Source: an uncultured Gemmataceae bacterium | GTDB taxonomy: Bacteria > Planctomycetota > Planctomycetia > Gemmatales > Gemmataceae | Direction of reading: 5' to 3' | DNA: 64,000 nucleotides | NCBI GenBank assembly: GCA_937923405.1 | Contig: CALDUY010000008.1 | Location: 124,001-188,000 of the forward strand | Shown: one piece after another, positions 58,001-64,000 of the stretch | How the letters are laid out: each line of letters begins with the position of its first letter | Position numbering within the stretch: position 1 is the first letter of the stretch | Program-made: the position numbers and the translations under genes | The notes under the pieces: model-generated | What the model was told of the DNA's origin: nothing | The model's input: the letters and a program-made list of their open reading frames with translations, nothing else | Database searches by the model: none

Positions 58001-61000
58001 AACGCCCCTTGTCGCAGTGACAACGCGGTGTCACGCAGGAGCAAGGCGGGACTCGCTCCCTGTTGGACCCCTAGTCCCTCACAGCCACTACACCAACCAA
58101 TCGGACCGTTGAAGGAAAAGTGATGCGGGTTGAGCGGCTCGAATCCCCGGCCACACTGACTGCAAGCAAAGTGCTGGCTAAAGCGTTCGACGCGCCACTC
58201 CGGCTCGGGACGCGACTCGTCGACCTCGGCCACGTGCAGAACTCCGCGCCCCAGATCCAGAGCTTTCTCAACAGCCTCGGCGATGCGGCTTCGCTGACTG
58301 GCTCGAACAATCAGCCGATCCACCACTACCTCGACGGTGTGCTTGCGGCGATGGTCGATCTCGGGCGCGTCCTCGATCGGATAGGATTTTCCATCGACGC
58401 GGACTCGGACGTAGGCCGCTTTCCGAGCCTCGGCATAAAGCGTCTCATACGGTTCCTGTCCCTTGCGTTCCAACGGTGCCAGAAAGTACAGTCGCGTTCC
58501 CTCGGGCAAGCGCATTACTCGTTCGATGATCTCATCGCTGGTTTGCGTCCCTACTGGGATTTGACAAGTCGGACAGTAGCGCTGTCCCAGCCGAGCGTAA
58601 AGTACCCGCAGATAGTCGTGAATCTCGGTGACGGTGCCGACCGTCGATCGCGGACTTTTCGAGGTGCTTTTTTGCTCGATGGCGATGGCTGGCGACAGCC
58701 CGGAAACATGATCGACACGCGGTTTCTGCATCTGTCCCAAGAATTGCCGCGCGTATGCCGACAACGACTCGATGTAACGGCGTTGTCCCTCGGCGTAGAT
58801 CGTGTCCAGAGCCAGCGACGACTTGCCCGATCCGGACGGCCCACAACAAACCGACATCTTCTCGCGGGGCAACTCGACCGTGATATGCTTGAGATTGTGT
58901 TGACTAGCACCTTCGACGATCAATTTTGTCTGAGATTCAGTTGCTTTGCGTTTCGTTTTCTTGACCGTGACGGACTTCTTGCTCTTGGTGGAGCGTCCCA
59001 AAAGAATCGGCTGCAGGGCCTGGCCGGTATAAGAATGAGGGCAGGCGGCGACCTCCTCTGGAGTGCCGGCGATCACCAGTTCACCGCCGCCGTTACCTCC
59101 CTCGGGACCAAGATCGATGATCCAGTCTGCCGTCTTAATCACGTCGAGATTGTGTTCGATCACTACGACGGTGTTGCCCGCCTCGACAAAGCCATGCAGC
59201 ACGGACAGCAGTTTGTGAATGTCCTCGAAATGCAAGCCTGTGGTCGGTTCATCGAGGATGTATAGCGTCCGTCCCGTAGAGCGTCGGCACAACTCGCGAG
59301 CTAGTTTCACTCGCTGAGCCTCGCCGCCGGACAATGTCGGCGCAGGCTGACCCAGTTTGATGTAATCCAGTCCAACGTCATGTAGCGTCTGCAACATGGC
59401 GCGGATCTTCGGCACATTCTCGAACTGAGTCAGCGCCTCCTGAACGTCCATTTCCAGCACGTCATGAATACTCTTCTTACGATGCAACACTTGGAGGGTT
59501 TCTCGATTGAACCGCTTGCCTTCGCAGACCGGACAGGTGACCCAAACATCGGCGAGAAAGTCCATGTTCAGGCGGTTCGAGCCGTTGCCCTCGCAGGCCT
59601 CACAACGTCCACCGGGTTTGTTGAAACTGAAGCGTCCTGGTTGATAACCGCGCACTTTCGACTCTGTCATCTGCGCGAACAATGCGCGAATCTCGTCGAA
59701 GACCTTGATATAGGTTGCCGGATTGCTGCGGGGGGTGCGGCCGATCGGCGTTTGATCGATGTCGATGACTTTGTCGATCTGCTCGACGCCGTCGATGCGG
59801 TCATGACTGCCGACCTCATGCAACGACGGATCGTCTTCTGAGTCGTCGTCCTCACCGTTGCCATTGCCGTTCAGTCGTGCCCGCAATCCCTGTTTGAGAA
59901 TGTCATTAACCAGGGAACTTTTGCCCGACCCAGAAACGCCGGTCACACAGACAAACAGTCCCAGGGGAATCTCGACCGTGAGATTCTTCAGATTGTGATG
60001 CCGCGCGCCAACGATGGTCAGTTTGCGATCCGAACGCGGTCGCCGCTTCTTGGGAATGGCGATCTGCTTTTTTCCCGAGAGATATTGTCCGGTAACACTC
60101 TCCTTGCACGCTACAATCTGGTCGTAGGTTCCCGCTGCAACAACGTGCCCGCCGCGCACCCCTGGACCTGGTCCGAAGTCCGCGAGGTAATCTGCCGCTC
60201 GCATCGTGTCCTCGTCATGCTCGACGACGAGAACCGTATTGCCCATGTCGCGCAGGTTTTCTAGCGAGCGTAACAATCGCTCATTGTCGCGGGGATGCAG
60301 ACCAATACTCGGTTCGTCGAGAATGTACAGCACGCCGACCAATCCACAGCCGATCTGACCGGCCAGGCGAATCCGCTGTGCCTCGCCGCCGGATAGTGTC
60401 GGTGCGCTGCGATCCAATGTGAGATAATGCAGACCGACATTGAGCAGAAAGCCGACTCGGCCACGCAGTTCCTTAAGCACCTCTTCGGCAATAGTCCGCT
60501 GAATTTCACTCAGCGATCGCTCTAACTCCCCATCCGGTTTCAGCCAATCGGCCAGTTCTCCCACCGGCACGGCGCACACGTCGACCAAAGTTTTGCCACC
60601 GACACGCACCGCCCGAGCTTGCGGATTGAGCCGTTGTCCATGACAGGCTGGGCAGCGTATCACTCGCATGTACTTTTCCAGCTGCATCCGCCGCGGACCG
60701 GAGACCGTCTTCTTGAACTGAGCCATCAGTTCCGGAATGATGCCGGACCATTTGCCGCCGTGCTTCCAGACCGATCCGCCGCGTTGCTTCCATTCGTAAG
60801 TAATGTGGCGATTCCCCGAACCATACAGCAGCCAATCGCGATGCTCCTGCGGTAGTTTGTTCCAAGGCAACTTCAGATCGATGCCCAGGGTTTTGGCGAT
60901 GCCCTGGTAAATGTGCTTCCGCCAGCGTCCCATGCCGCTCATCGGACCAACTAACGGAATGGCCCCCTTGTAGAAACTCAGCGTCGGATCTGGAATGAGT

Positions 61001-61890
61001 AACTCTGGATCGAAACTAAAGCGTTGGCCCAGACCGTCACAATCCAGGCACATTCCGTGTGGACTGTTAAAGCTGAACAACTGCGGCGAGGGCGGCTCAT
61101 AGCTCTTATTGCAGTGCGCGCAGGCATAGTGAGCCGAAAATAAAATATCCTCGCTCTCCTTGGTCGCTTCCGACTCCACCGACAGGACCAGGTTCCCCTC
61201 GCCCAACAGCAGCGCCTGTTCGACGGCCTCGGCGATGCGAGCGCGGCCTGCCGGGTCAACCTTCAAGCGATCGATAACGATTTCGATGTGGTGTTTGATC
61301 CGACGATCGAGCTTCAGGTCGTCGCTAAGGCGAACGATCTGCCCATCGACCCGAGCACGCACGAAGCCACGCTTCAGCATGTCGGCAAAAAGATCCTTGT
61401 ACTCTCCCTTTTGTCCGCGAATAATAGGGGCAAGAACAAGGAACCGTGTGCCTAGGGGAAGCACGAGAATGCGCGCCAGGATCTGCTCGCGGGTTTGAGC
61501 GGTGATTGGTCGCAAACAGTCTGGGCAGTGTCCCTGTCCTACTCGTGCGTACAGGACGCGCAGATAATCGTGAATCTCGGTGATCGTGCCCACTGTGGAG
61601 CGCGGATTCCGTCCCGCGGTTTTTTGCTGAATGCTGATCGAGGGCGACAATCCACCGAGATAATCAACGTCGGGCTTCTGCATCTGCCCCATGAACTGCC
61701 GGGCGTAGCTCGACAACGATTCGACGTAACGCCGTTGCCCTTCGGCATACAGCGTGTCGAAGGCGAGTGAAGATTTGCCCGAACCGGACACTCCGGTAAA
61801 GCAGATGAGTTGGTTGCGTGGTAGGTCGAGTTGAACGTTGCGAAGATTGTGTTCGCGCGCGCCGCGAACCACGATGGTCGAGTTGTCCAT
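55021..61890 (-). CDS. uvrA: Double-length UvrA with duplicated C-terminal module
   Basis: A 2,289-residue protein: two complete UvrA copies in tandem (about 1-965 and 985-1938) joined by a Lys-rich linker, plus ~350 extra residues. UvrA is the damage-recognition ATPase of nucleotide excision repair. Copy 1 has Walker A at 33-41 (GVSGSGKSS) and ~650, signatures LSGGEAQ near 500 and 855, and zinc cysteines (CPDC, CAHC, CPAC, CEAC). Copy 2 repeats this at about 1022, 1483, 1647 and 1833. Copy 1 alone has an acidic Gly/Asn/Glu/Asp insert near 672-692. The tail has two related modules starting MPWQ (1977) and MPWK (2146), each with a G-x2-W-H motif. All four ATPase sites look intact. A candidate promoter lies upstream. 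Confidence 0.93.
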   Translation of the reverse strand: MDNSTIVVRGAREHNLRNVQLDLPRNQLICFTGVSGSGKSSLAFDTLYAEGQRRYVESLSSYARQFMGQMQKPDVDYLGGLSPSISIQQKTAGRNPRSTVGTITEIHDYLRVLYARVGQGHCPDCLRPITAQTREQILARILVLPLGTRFLVLAPIIRGQKGEYKDLFADMLKRGFVRARVDGQIVRLSDDLKLDRRIKHHIEIVIDRLKVDPAGRARIAEAVEQALLLGEGNLVLSVESEATKESEDILFSAHYACAHCNKSYEPPSPQLFSFNSPHGMCLDCDGLGQRFSFDPELLIPDPTLSFYKGAIPLVGPMSGMGRWRKHIYQGIAKTLGIDLKLPWNKLPQEHRDWLLYGSGNRHITYEWKQRGGSVWKHGGKWSGIIPELMAQFKKTVSGPRRMQLEKYMRVIRCPACHGQRLNPQARAVRVGGKTLVDVCAVPVGELADWLKPDGELERSLSEIQRTIAEEVLKELRGRVGFLLNVGLHYLTLDRSAPTLSGGEAQRIRLAGQIGCGLVGVLYILDEPSIGLHPRDNERLLRSLENLRDMGNTVLVVEHDEDTMRAADYLADFGPGPGVRGGHVVAAGTYDQIVACKESVTGQYLSGKKQIAIPKKRRPRSDRKLTIVGARHHNLKNLTVEIPLGLFVCVTGVSGSGKSSLVNDILKQGLRARLNGNGNGEDDDSEDDPSLHEVGSHDRIDGVEQIDKVIDIDQTPIGRTPRSNPATYIKVFDEIRALFAQMTESKVRGYQPGRFSFNKPGGRCEACEGNGSNRLNMDFLADVWVTCPVCEGKRFNRETLQVLHRKKSIHDVLEMDVQEALTQFENVPKIRAMLQTLHDVGLDYIKLGQPAPTLSGGEAQRVKLARELCRRSTGRTLYILDEPTTGLHFEDIHKLLSVLHGFVEAGNTVVVIEHNLDVIKTADWIIDLGPEGGNGGGELVIAGTPEEVAACPHSYTGQALQPILLGRSTKSKKSVTVKKTKRKATESQTKLIVEGASQHNLKHITVELPREKMSVCCGPSGSGKSSLALDTIYAEGQRRYIESLSAYARQFLGQMQKPRVDHVSGLSPAIAIEQKSTSKSPRSTVGTVTEIHDYLRVLYARLGQRYCPTCQIPVGTQTSDEIIERVMRLPEGTRLYFLAPLERKGQEPYETLYAEARKAAYVRVRVDGKSYPIEDAPEIDHRRKHTVEVVVDRLIVRASQRSRIAEAVEKALDLGRGVLHVAEVDESRPEPEWRVERFSQHFACSQCGRGFEPLNPHHFSFNGPIGWCSGCEGLGVQQGASPALLLRDTALSLRQGALTAWPDLSNPTFVRFAEALARHVGFSLDTPYAQLDPAHQRAILHGTGEAWIPLESPSTNRAREQAAGPTPSFQYKGVFPAIDEAARVSMAYRQRLDHLVTEIPCAACGGSRLRPDAAACRLSFGEGKPALTLGELCARPLGQTLELFRTLVLTADQQKVAGELLREIVNRLGFLVEVGLDYLTLDRSAPTLSGGESQRIRLASQVGSGLTGVLYVLDEPTIGLHPRDNGRLLGALQRLRDLGNTLVLVEHDREVIASADYLLDFGPGAGDQGGEVTAKGTPAQVKRSNSLTGQYLSGKKAIPVPSNRRISRERLSSTPCLVVQGARQNNLKNLTVTFPLGVLIAVTGVSGSGKSSLVHEVLYQTLARRLHRARTPAAAHDDILGLEHIDKVINVDQDPIGNTPSSNPATYTGVFDLIRELFARLPEAKVRGYQPKRFSFNKPGGRCEACEGNGQKKIEMHFLPDVWVDCDVCQGQRYNPETLAVRYKGKSIADVLRMRVSEALELFSNLPKIRNILKTLEDVGLGYLALGQAAPTLSGGEAQRVKLAAELARPSTGKTLYLLDEPTTGLHFDDIAKLLEVLHRLVDLGNTVLVVEHNLDVIKSADWILDLGPEAGPHGGTIVAEGTPEEVVQVAASHTARALAPVLKAGPIEQRQRFDPLRQQEQRPEDIALEEVGQDTAMPWQTDGRRWHTQDRVTQEGKPARWEGAILTWLDQQIHSLGSFSETDWNERQVVEIAAKKKSQGWFFHALTGGEWLVWLVFRTARNKFKSTELQERLGIKPLNETPGLEIYGNEARVWVTDHKGPWQSVVIKAHRLAEIDTPAFRQFLREASQSFLDTIIRLQTKPEDLMPWKLQGEKWHLGEKGFPPGKKVLWDRTLLKQLVGVIQNVEPQAVFQWDQRDTVSIRLPGMTRAWALLRTKEAEALDARFYVKKGSLNLAQVEGIGPVEIGQQRGDVDVLSFRLVELSVEQASRLQKILGDQLAGFRELFARGA

Positions 61891-61931
61891 GACCGAGATA
61901 GACGCTCCTGCGAAGACGAGGGACTCTTCCC

Positions 61932-61961
61932 ACTATACAGACGTTTGCTAGCGCTCAGCAA
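61932..61961 (-). promoter_or_regulatory. Candidate sigma70-type promoter for uvrA
   Basis: On the minus strand TTGCTG (61961-61956) and TATAGT (61937-61932) are 18 bases apart, about 42 bases above the uvrA start. The -10 is close to consensus, the -35 is half-matched. No LexA-type palindrome was recognised. Confidence 0.45.
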
Positions 61962-62218
61962 GAGAGAACAACCGTCCAAGTGACATTACTACTTTTAGTC
62001 GCCGATGCGAACAGACAGAGTTTTCGCACCGACCATCCATAGTCCTCCGCTCGGCTGCCCGTAGCGACGGACACTGGACCGGGCGTGAATCAACGCTTTA
62101 GACACGTTTTCGCTCCCCTGGAGAGAGTTTGGGGTTGAATCTTTGATGGTCCGGTACAGAACATCTGTATCAACTACGAGGATTGTACTACTTGCCCGGT
62201 TCGCAACGAGGGTTCCTT

Positions 62219-62247
62219 TTGACACCCCGAAGCGAATCTGGCATCAT
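62219..62247 (+). promoter_or_regulatory. Candidate sigma70-type promoter for the ECF sigma factor
   Basis: TTGACA (62219-62224, perfect) and CATCAT (62242-62247, four of six) are separated by exactly 17 bases and lie 65 bases above the GTG start at 62313. Confidence 0.5.
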
Positions 62248-62312
62248 GATTCCATTAGGATAGGAACAGGGAACCTTCTTCGACCGCCCCGCGTCCAAGG
62301 CATAGAACCACC

Positions 62313-62885
62313 GTGAGTGCAGACGACAACCGCCTGATCGCGGACTGCCTGGCCGGCGATACCAAAGCCTTCGGCGAATTGGTGCGCCGGCATCAGGATC
62401 GTCTGTATAACACGGTCTTTCGTCTGGTGGAGAACGCCGAGGACGCCCTTGATGTGGTGCAAGAGTCGTTCATCAACGCCTACCAGTCACTCGACTCGTT
62501 CAAAGGCGACGCCCAGTTCTTCACTTGGTTGTACCGCATTGCGGTCAACACCGCGATTAGCTTGAAGCGCAAGAAACGAGTACTCTTACGCATTCCGGAT
62601 CTTCAAGGACAAATATCCATTGAGCCGATCGATCCGTCGGAAGCTAGTCGACCGGGTTATGCCCTGGAACAGGCGGAAGAAGAACAGAAACTCCATCGGG
62701 CTTTGGAGCGGCTATCTCCAGAGCATCGAGTCGTTCTCGTGATGAAGGAACTCGAAGGGCAAAAATACGAGGACATGGCTGAGACACTTGGCGTGCCGAT
62801 CGGAACCATTCGCAGTCGGTTGCATCGTGCTCGCCTGGAACTGCGCGAACTGCTCGAACGGGACGAGACTGAGGCAAGAAGGTGA
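62313..62885 (+). CDS. ECF-type RNA polymerase sigma factor
   Basis: A 190-residue sigma factor with only regions 2 and 4. Region 2 is DRLYNTVFRLVENAEDALDV through FFTWLYRIAVNTAI (about 30-85); region 4 is LSPEHRVVLVMKELEGQKYE with the helix-turn-helix TLGVPIGTIRSRLHRARLEL (about 130-175). Start is GTG at 62313. The following gene on the same strand, four bases on, looks like its anti-sigma factor, the usual arrangement for ECF sigma factors. The N-terminus (SADDNRLIADCLAGDTKAFG) is typical of planctomycete ECF proteins. The signal it answers to cannot be read. Confidence 0.92.
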   Translation: MSADDNRLIADCLAGDTKAFGELVRRHQDRLYNTVFRLVENAEDALDVVQESFINAYQSLDSFKGDAQFFTWLYRIAVNTAISLKRKKRVLLRIPDLQGQISIEPIDPSEASRPGYALEQAEEEQKLHRALERLSPEHRVVLVMKELEGQKYEDMAETLGVPIGTIRSRLHRARLELRELLERDETEARR

Positions 62886-62889
62886 TCCC

Positions 62890-64000
62890 ATGTTAACTCC
62901 GCATGAACTCGAACTGCTGACTGCTCACGTAGATGGTGAGTTAAACTCGGCACAGCGCCGTCAGGTTGCTGCTTTGCTCGAGCGCAGCGGAGAAGCTCGG
63001 ACCTTGCTGACTCAGTTACAGCGCGATGCCGAACGCTTGCGCAGTTTATCGCGTCGAACCGTGCCGATTGATCTGTCGGAAACAGTGCTGGCGGAGATCG
63101 GTCAACTCGCGTGTCAACCGCGGGTCGTGCCGCTACGCCGAACCACGAAGTTTCCTCTGTGGCGTGGCGTCGCCGCCGCTGCCGCCGTCCTCTTTGCCGT
63201 TGGCCTAGGTTCGTTCTTGCTGAATTCCCCCAAAGGCGATCCGACAATCGCGAACAATACTCAGGCGAGTATTGACAAACAGCCGGAGTCTGGAAACGAT
63301 CGCGATACTTCGCCGCTGCCGCGGAAAACGTTGGAACCGCTCGGCAATCCTAATAGGGACAAAGCGATCGTCAAGGTGGAACAGCTACCCACACCGCGAC
63401 CAGTGCAAACCACGCCGCCACCGAATCAGGGCGACATCCTCGCAGCAAATGGTCACGATTCCGCGACGAAGCTAGAAAAAGTTGAAGTGGATCTACCAAC
63501 GATCGCTCGTTTGCACGAGCTGCACCAAGAAGAGCACGCCTCAGCCTTGACCGATCGATTGAGTAAGTTGCGATCAGCACGAGTTGAGCTTACCTCTCGC
63601 GAAGGGGCCAAAGCCTTCGAGCGGCTGCGCAAAGCTTTGGAAGCGAAGCAGGTCACGCTTCATGTCGATCCCTTGACGCAGGCTCGACTCAAGAAACCGC
63701 AACAAAAGACTGACGTCGTGGTCTTTCTAGAAAATGTCAAACCAGAAACCCTGGTCGAACTATTGCAGCAGGTTGGTAACGAAGATCGCATGGGCGACCC
63801 CCACTTCGAGGGAGCCGTTGTTGTCAAGGAACTGGCTCGTTGGGATCGCAAAGATTTGATGGACTTGCTCGGTATCGATCCACTAGTCAATCGACCCAGT
63901 CCGATCCGCAAGCAAGGAGTGGACATTCGCCGCGAGTTTCCAGAGCAGACGGCCCGCGAAGTCGTCGCAGCTCTCGATGGCAAAGGAGTGCCGCGTCCTG
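62890..64000 (+). CDS. Probable membrane-bound anti-sigma factor (cut by window edge)
   Basis: Open from the ATG at 62890 to the right edge (370 codons seen, no stop). The N-terminal ~55 residues (LTAHVDGELNSAQRRQVAAL) resemble the anti-sigma domain that binds region 2/4 of ECF factors, but the zinc-binding His-x3-Cys-x2-Cys set is absent. A single membrane helix lies at about 97-115 (GVAAAAAVLFAVGLGSFLL), so the rest is probably exported: a low-complexity Pro/Asn/Thr region (about 120-190), then a helical part with VVVFLENVKPETLVELLQQV. It begins four bases after the sigma factor stop and is surely co-transcribed. Its long exported part suggests it senses an envelope signal. The C-terminus is outside the window. 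Confidence 0.75.
   Translation, partial: MLTPHELELLTAHVDGELNSAQRRQVAALLERSGEARTLLTQLQRDAERLRSLSRRTVPIDLSETVLAEIGQLACQPRVVPLRRTTKFPLWRGVAAAAAVLFAVGLGSFLLNSPKGDPTIANNTQASIDKQPESGNDRDTSPLPRKTLEPLGNPNRDKAIVKVEQLPTPRPVQTTPPPNQGDILAANGHDSATKLEKVEVDLPTIARLHELHQEEHASALTDRLSKLRSARVELTSREGAKAFERLRKALEAKQVTLHVDPLTQARLKKPQQKTDVVVFLENVKPETLVELLQQVGNEDRMGDPHFEGAVVVKELARWDRKDLMDLLGIDPLVNRPSPIRKQGVDIRREFPEQTAREVVAALDGKGVPRP

Larger units (their letters stand above)
61891..62312. other. Intergenic region between uvrA and the sigma factor
   Basis: This 422-base stretch holds two candidate promoters, one for each divergent gene. I see no hairpin, riboswitch or convincing short gene; a 76-codon reading frame on the minus strand lacks a ribosome site and family features. 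Confidence 0.6.

Noticed and set aside
58120..59265. Long plus-strand reading frame (381 codons) opposite uvrA
   Set aside because: It lies wholly opposite the conserved UvrA reading frame, has no family features and reads as its complement.
55021..61890. Double uvrA as an assembly duplication
   Set aside because: The two copies differ throughout and only one has the acidic insert, so it is a true gene fusion rather than a repeated contig.
61995..62225. 76-codon minus-strand frame in the uvrA/sigma gap
   Set aside because: No ribosome site or recognisable family; it overlaps the candidate -35 of the sigma-factor promoter.

Overview
The window looks like chromosomal DNA of a planctomycete, most likely from the Gemmata side of the phylum (inference, no marker gene present). 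The grounds are a 2,289-residue double-length UvrA, a protein of the planctomycete-associated TIGR03009 type, a PEP-CTERM surface protein, a B12-dependent ribonucleotide reductase and many secreted proteins of unknown role. I see no rRNA, tRNA, CRISPR array, insertion sequence or phage gene.

Layout. Positions 1-12450 are almost all minus strand and form an exopolysaccharide locus: a partial O-antigen-ligase-like membrane protein, then (in transcription order from 8399 down) a sugar-nucleotide epimerase, a GT2 and three GT4-type proteins (one a double GT4), packed with 0-4 base gaps or overlaps and followed by a secreted trypsin-like protease. A PEP-CTERM protein and a glgC-GT4 pair lie upstream. 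Parts of this stretch are clearly richer in A+T than the rest. Positions 12552-23263 (minus) hold a protoporphyrinogen oxidase, a NYN/OST-HTH putative RNase, two small secreted proteins, an ALDH2-like dehydrogenase, and a redox pair (DsbD-like transporter plus NHLRC2-like thioredoxin/NHL protein).

From 23510 the plus strand dominates: a 1,156-residue membrane protein; a nucleotide/B12 block (dcd, nrdJ, PduO-type adenosyltransferase, sugar isomerase); an opposing ACT-malic enzyme; a molybdopterin oxidoreductase with a degenerate CehA/McbA-like partner; guaB overlapped by a secreted-protein gene; a glycine-zipper lipoprotein; and a sulfotransferase. A short mutS2 (minus) diverges from thiO, which leads into two tandem large P-loop GTPases and a CHAD protein. 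Then come an amidase (minus), argC, two envelope proteins, a CbiM-like cobalt transporter (minus), the double uvrA (minus), and an ECF sigma factor followed by a probable anti-sigma factor cut by the right edge.

How they work together: nrdJ needs adenosylcobalamin, PduO makes it, and the CbiM-like protein could supply cobalt. Dcd and GuaB serve nucleotide supply. DsbD and the NHLRC2-like protein could form one electron path to the envelope. The glycosyltransferases, epimerase, GlgC, ligase-like protein and PEP-CTERM protein fit an extracellular polysaccharide/surface system. The least explained and most promising items are the two-GTPase plus CHAD cluster and the duplicated C-terminal module on the double UvrA.
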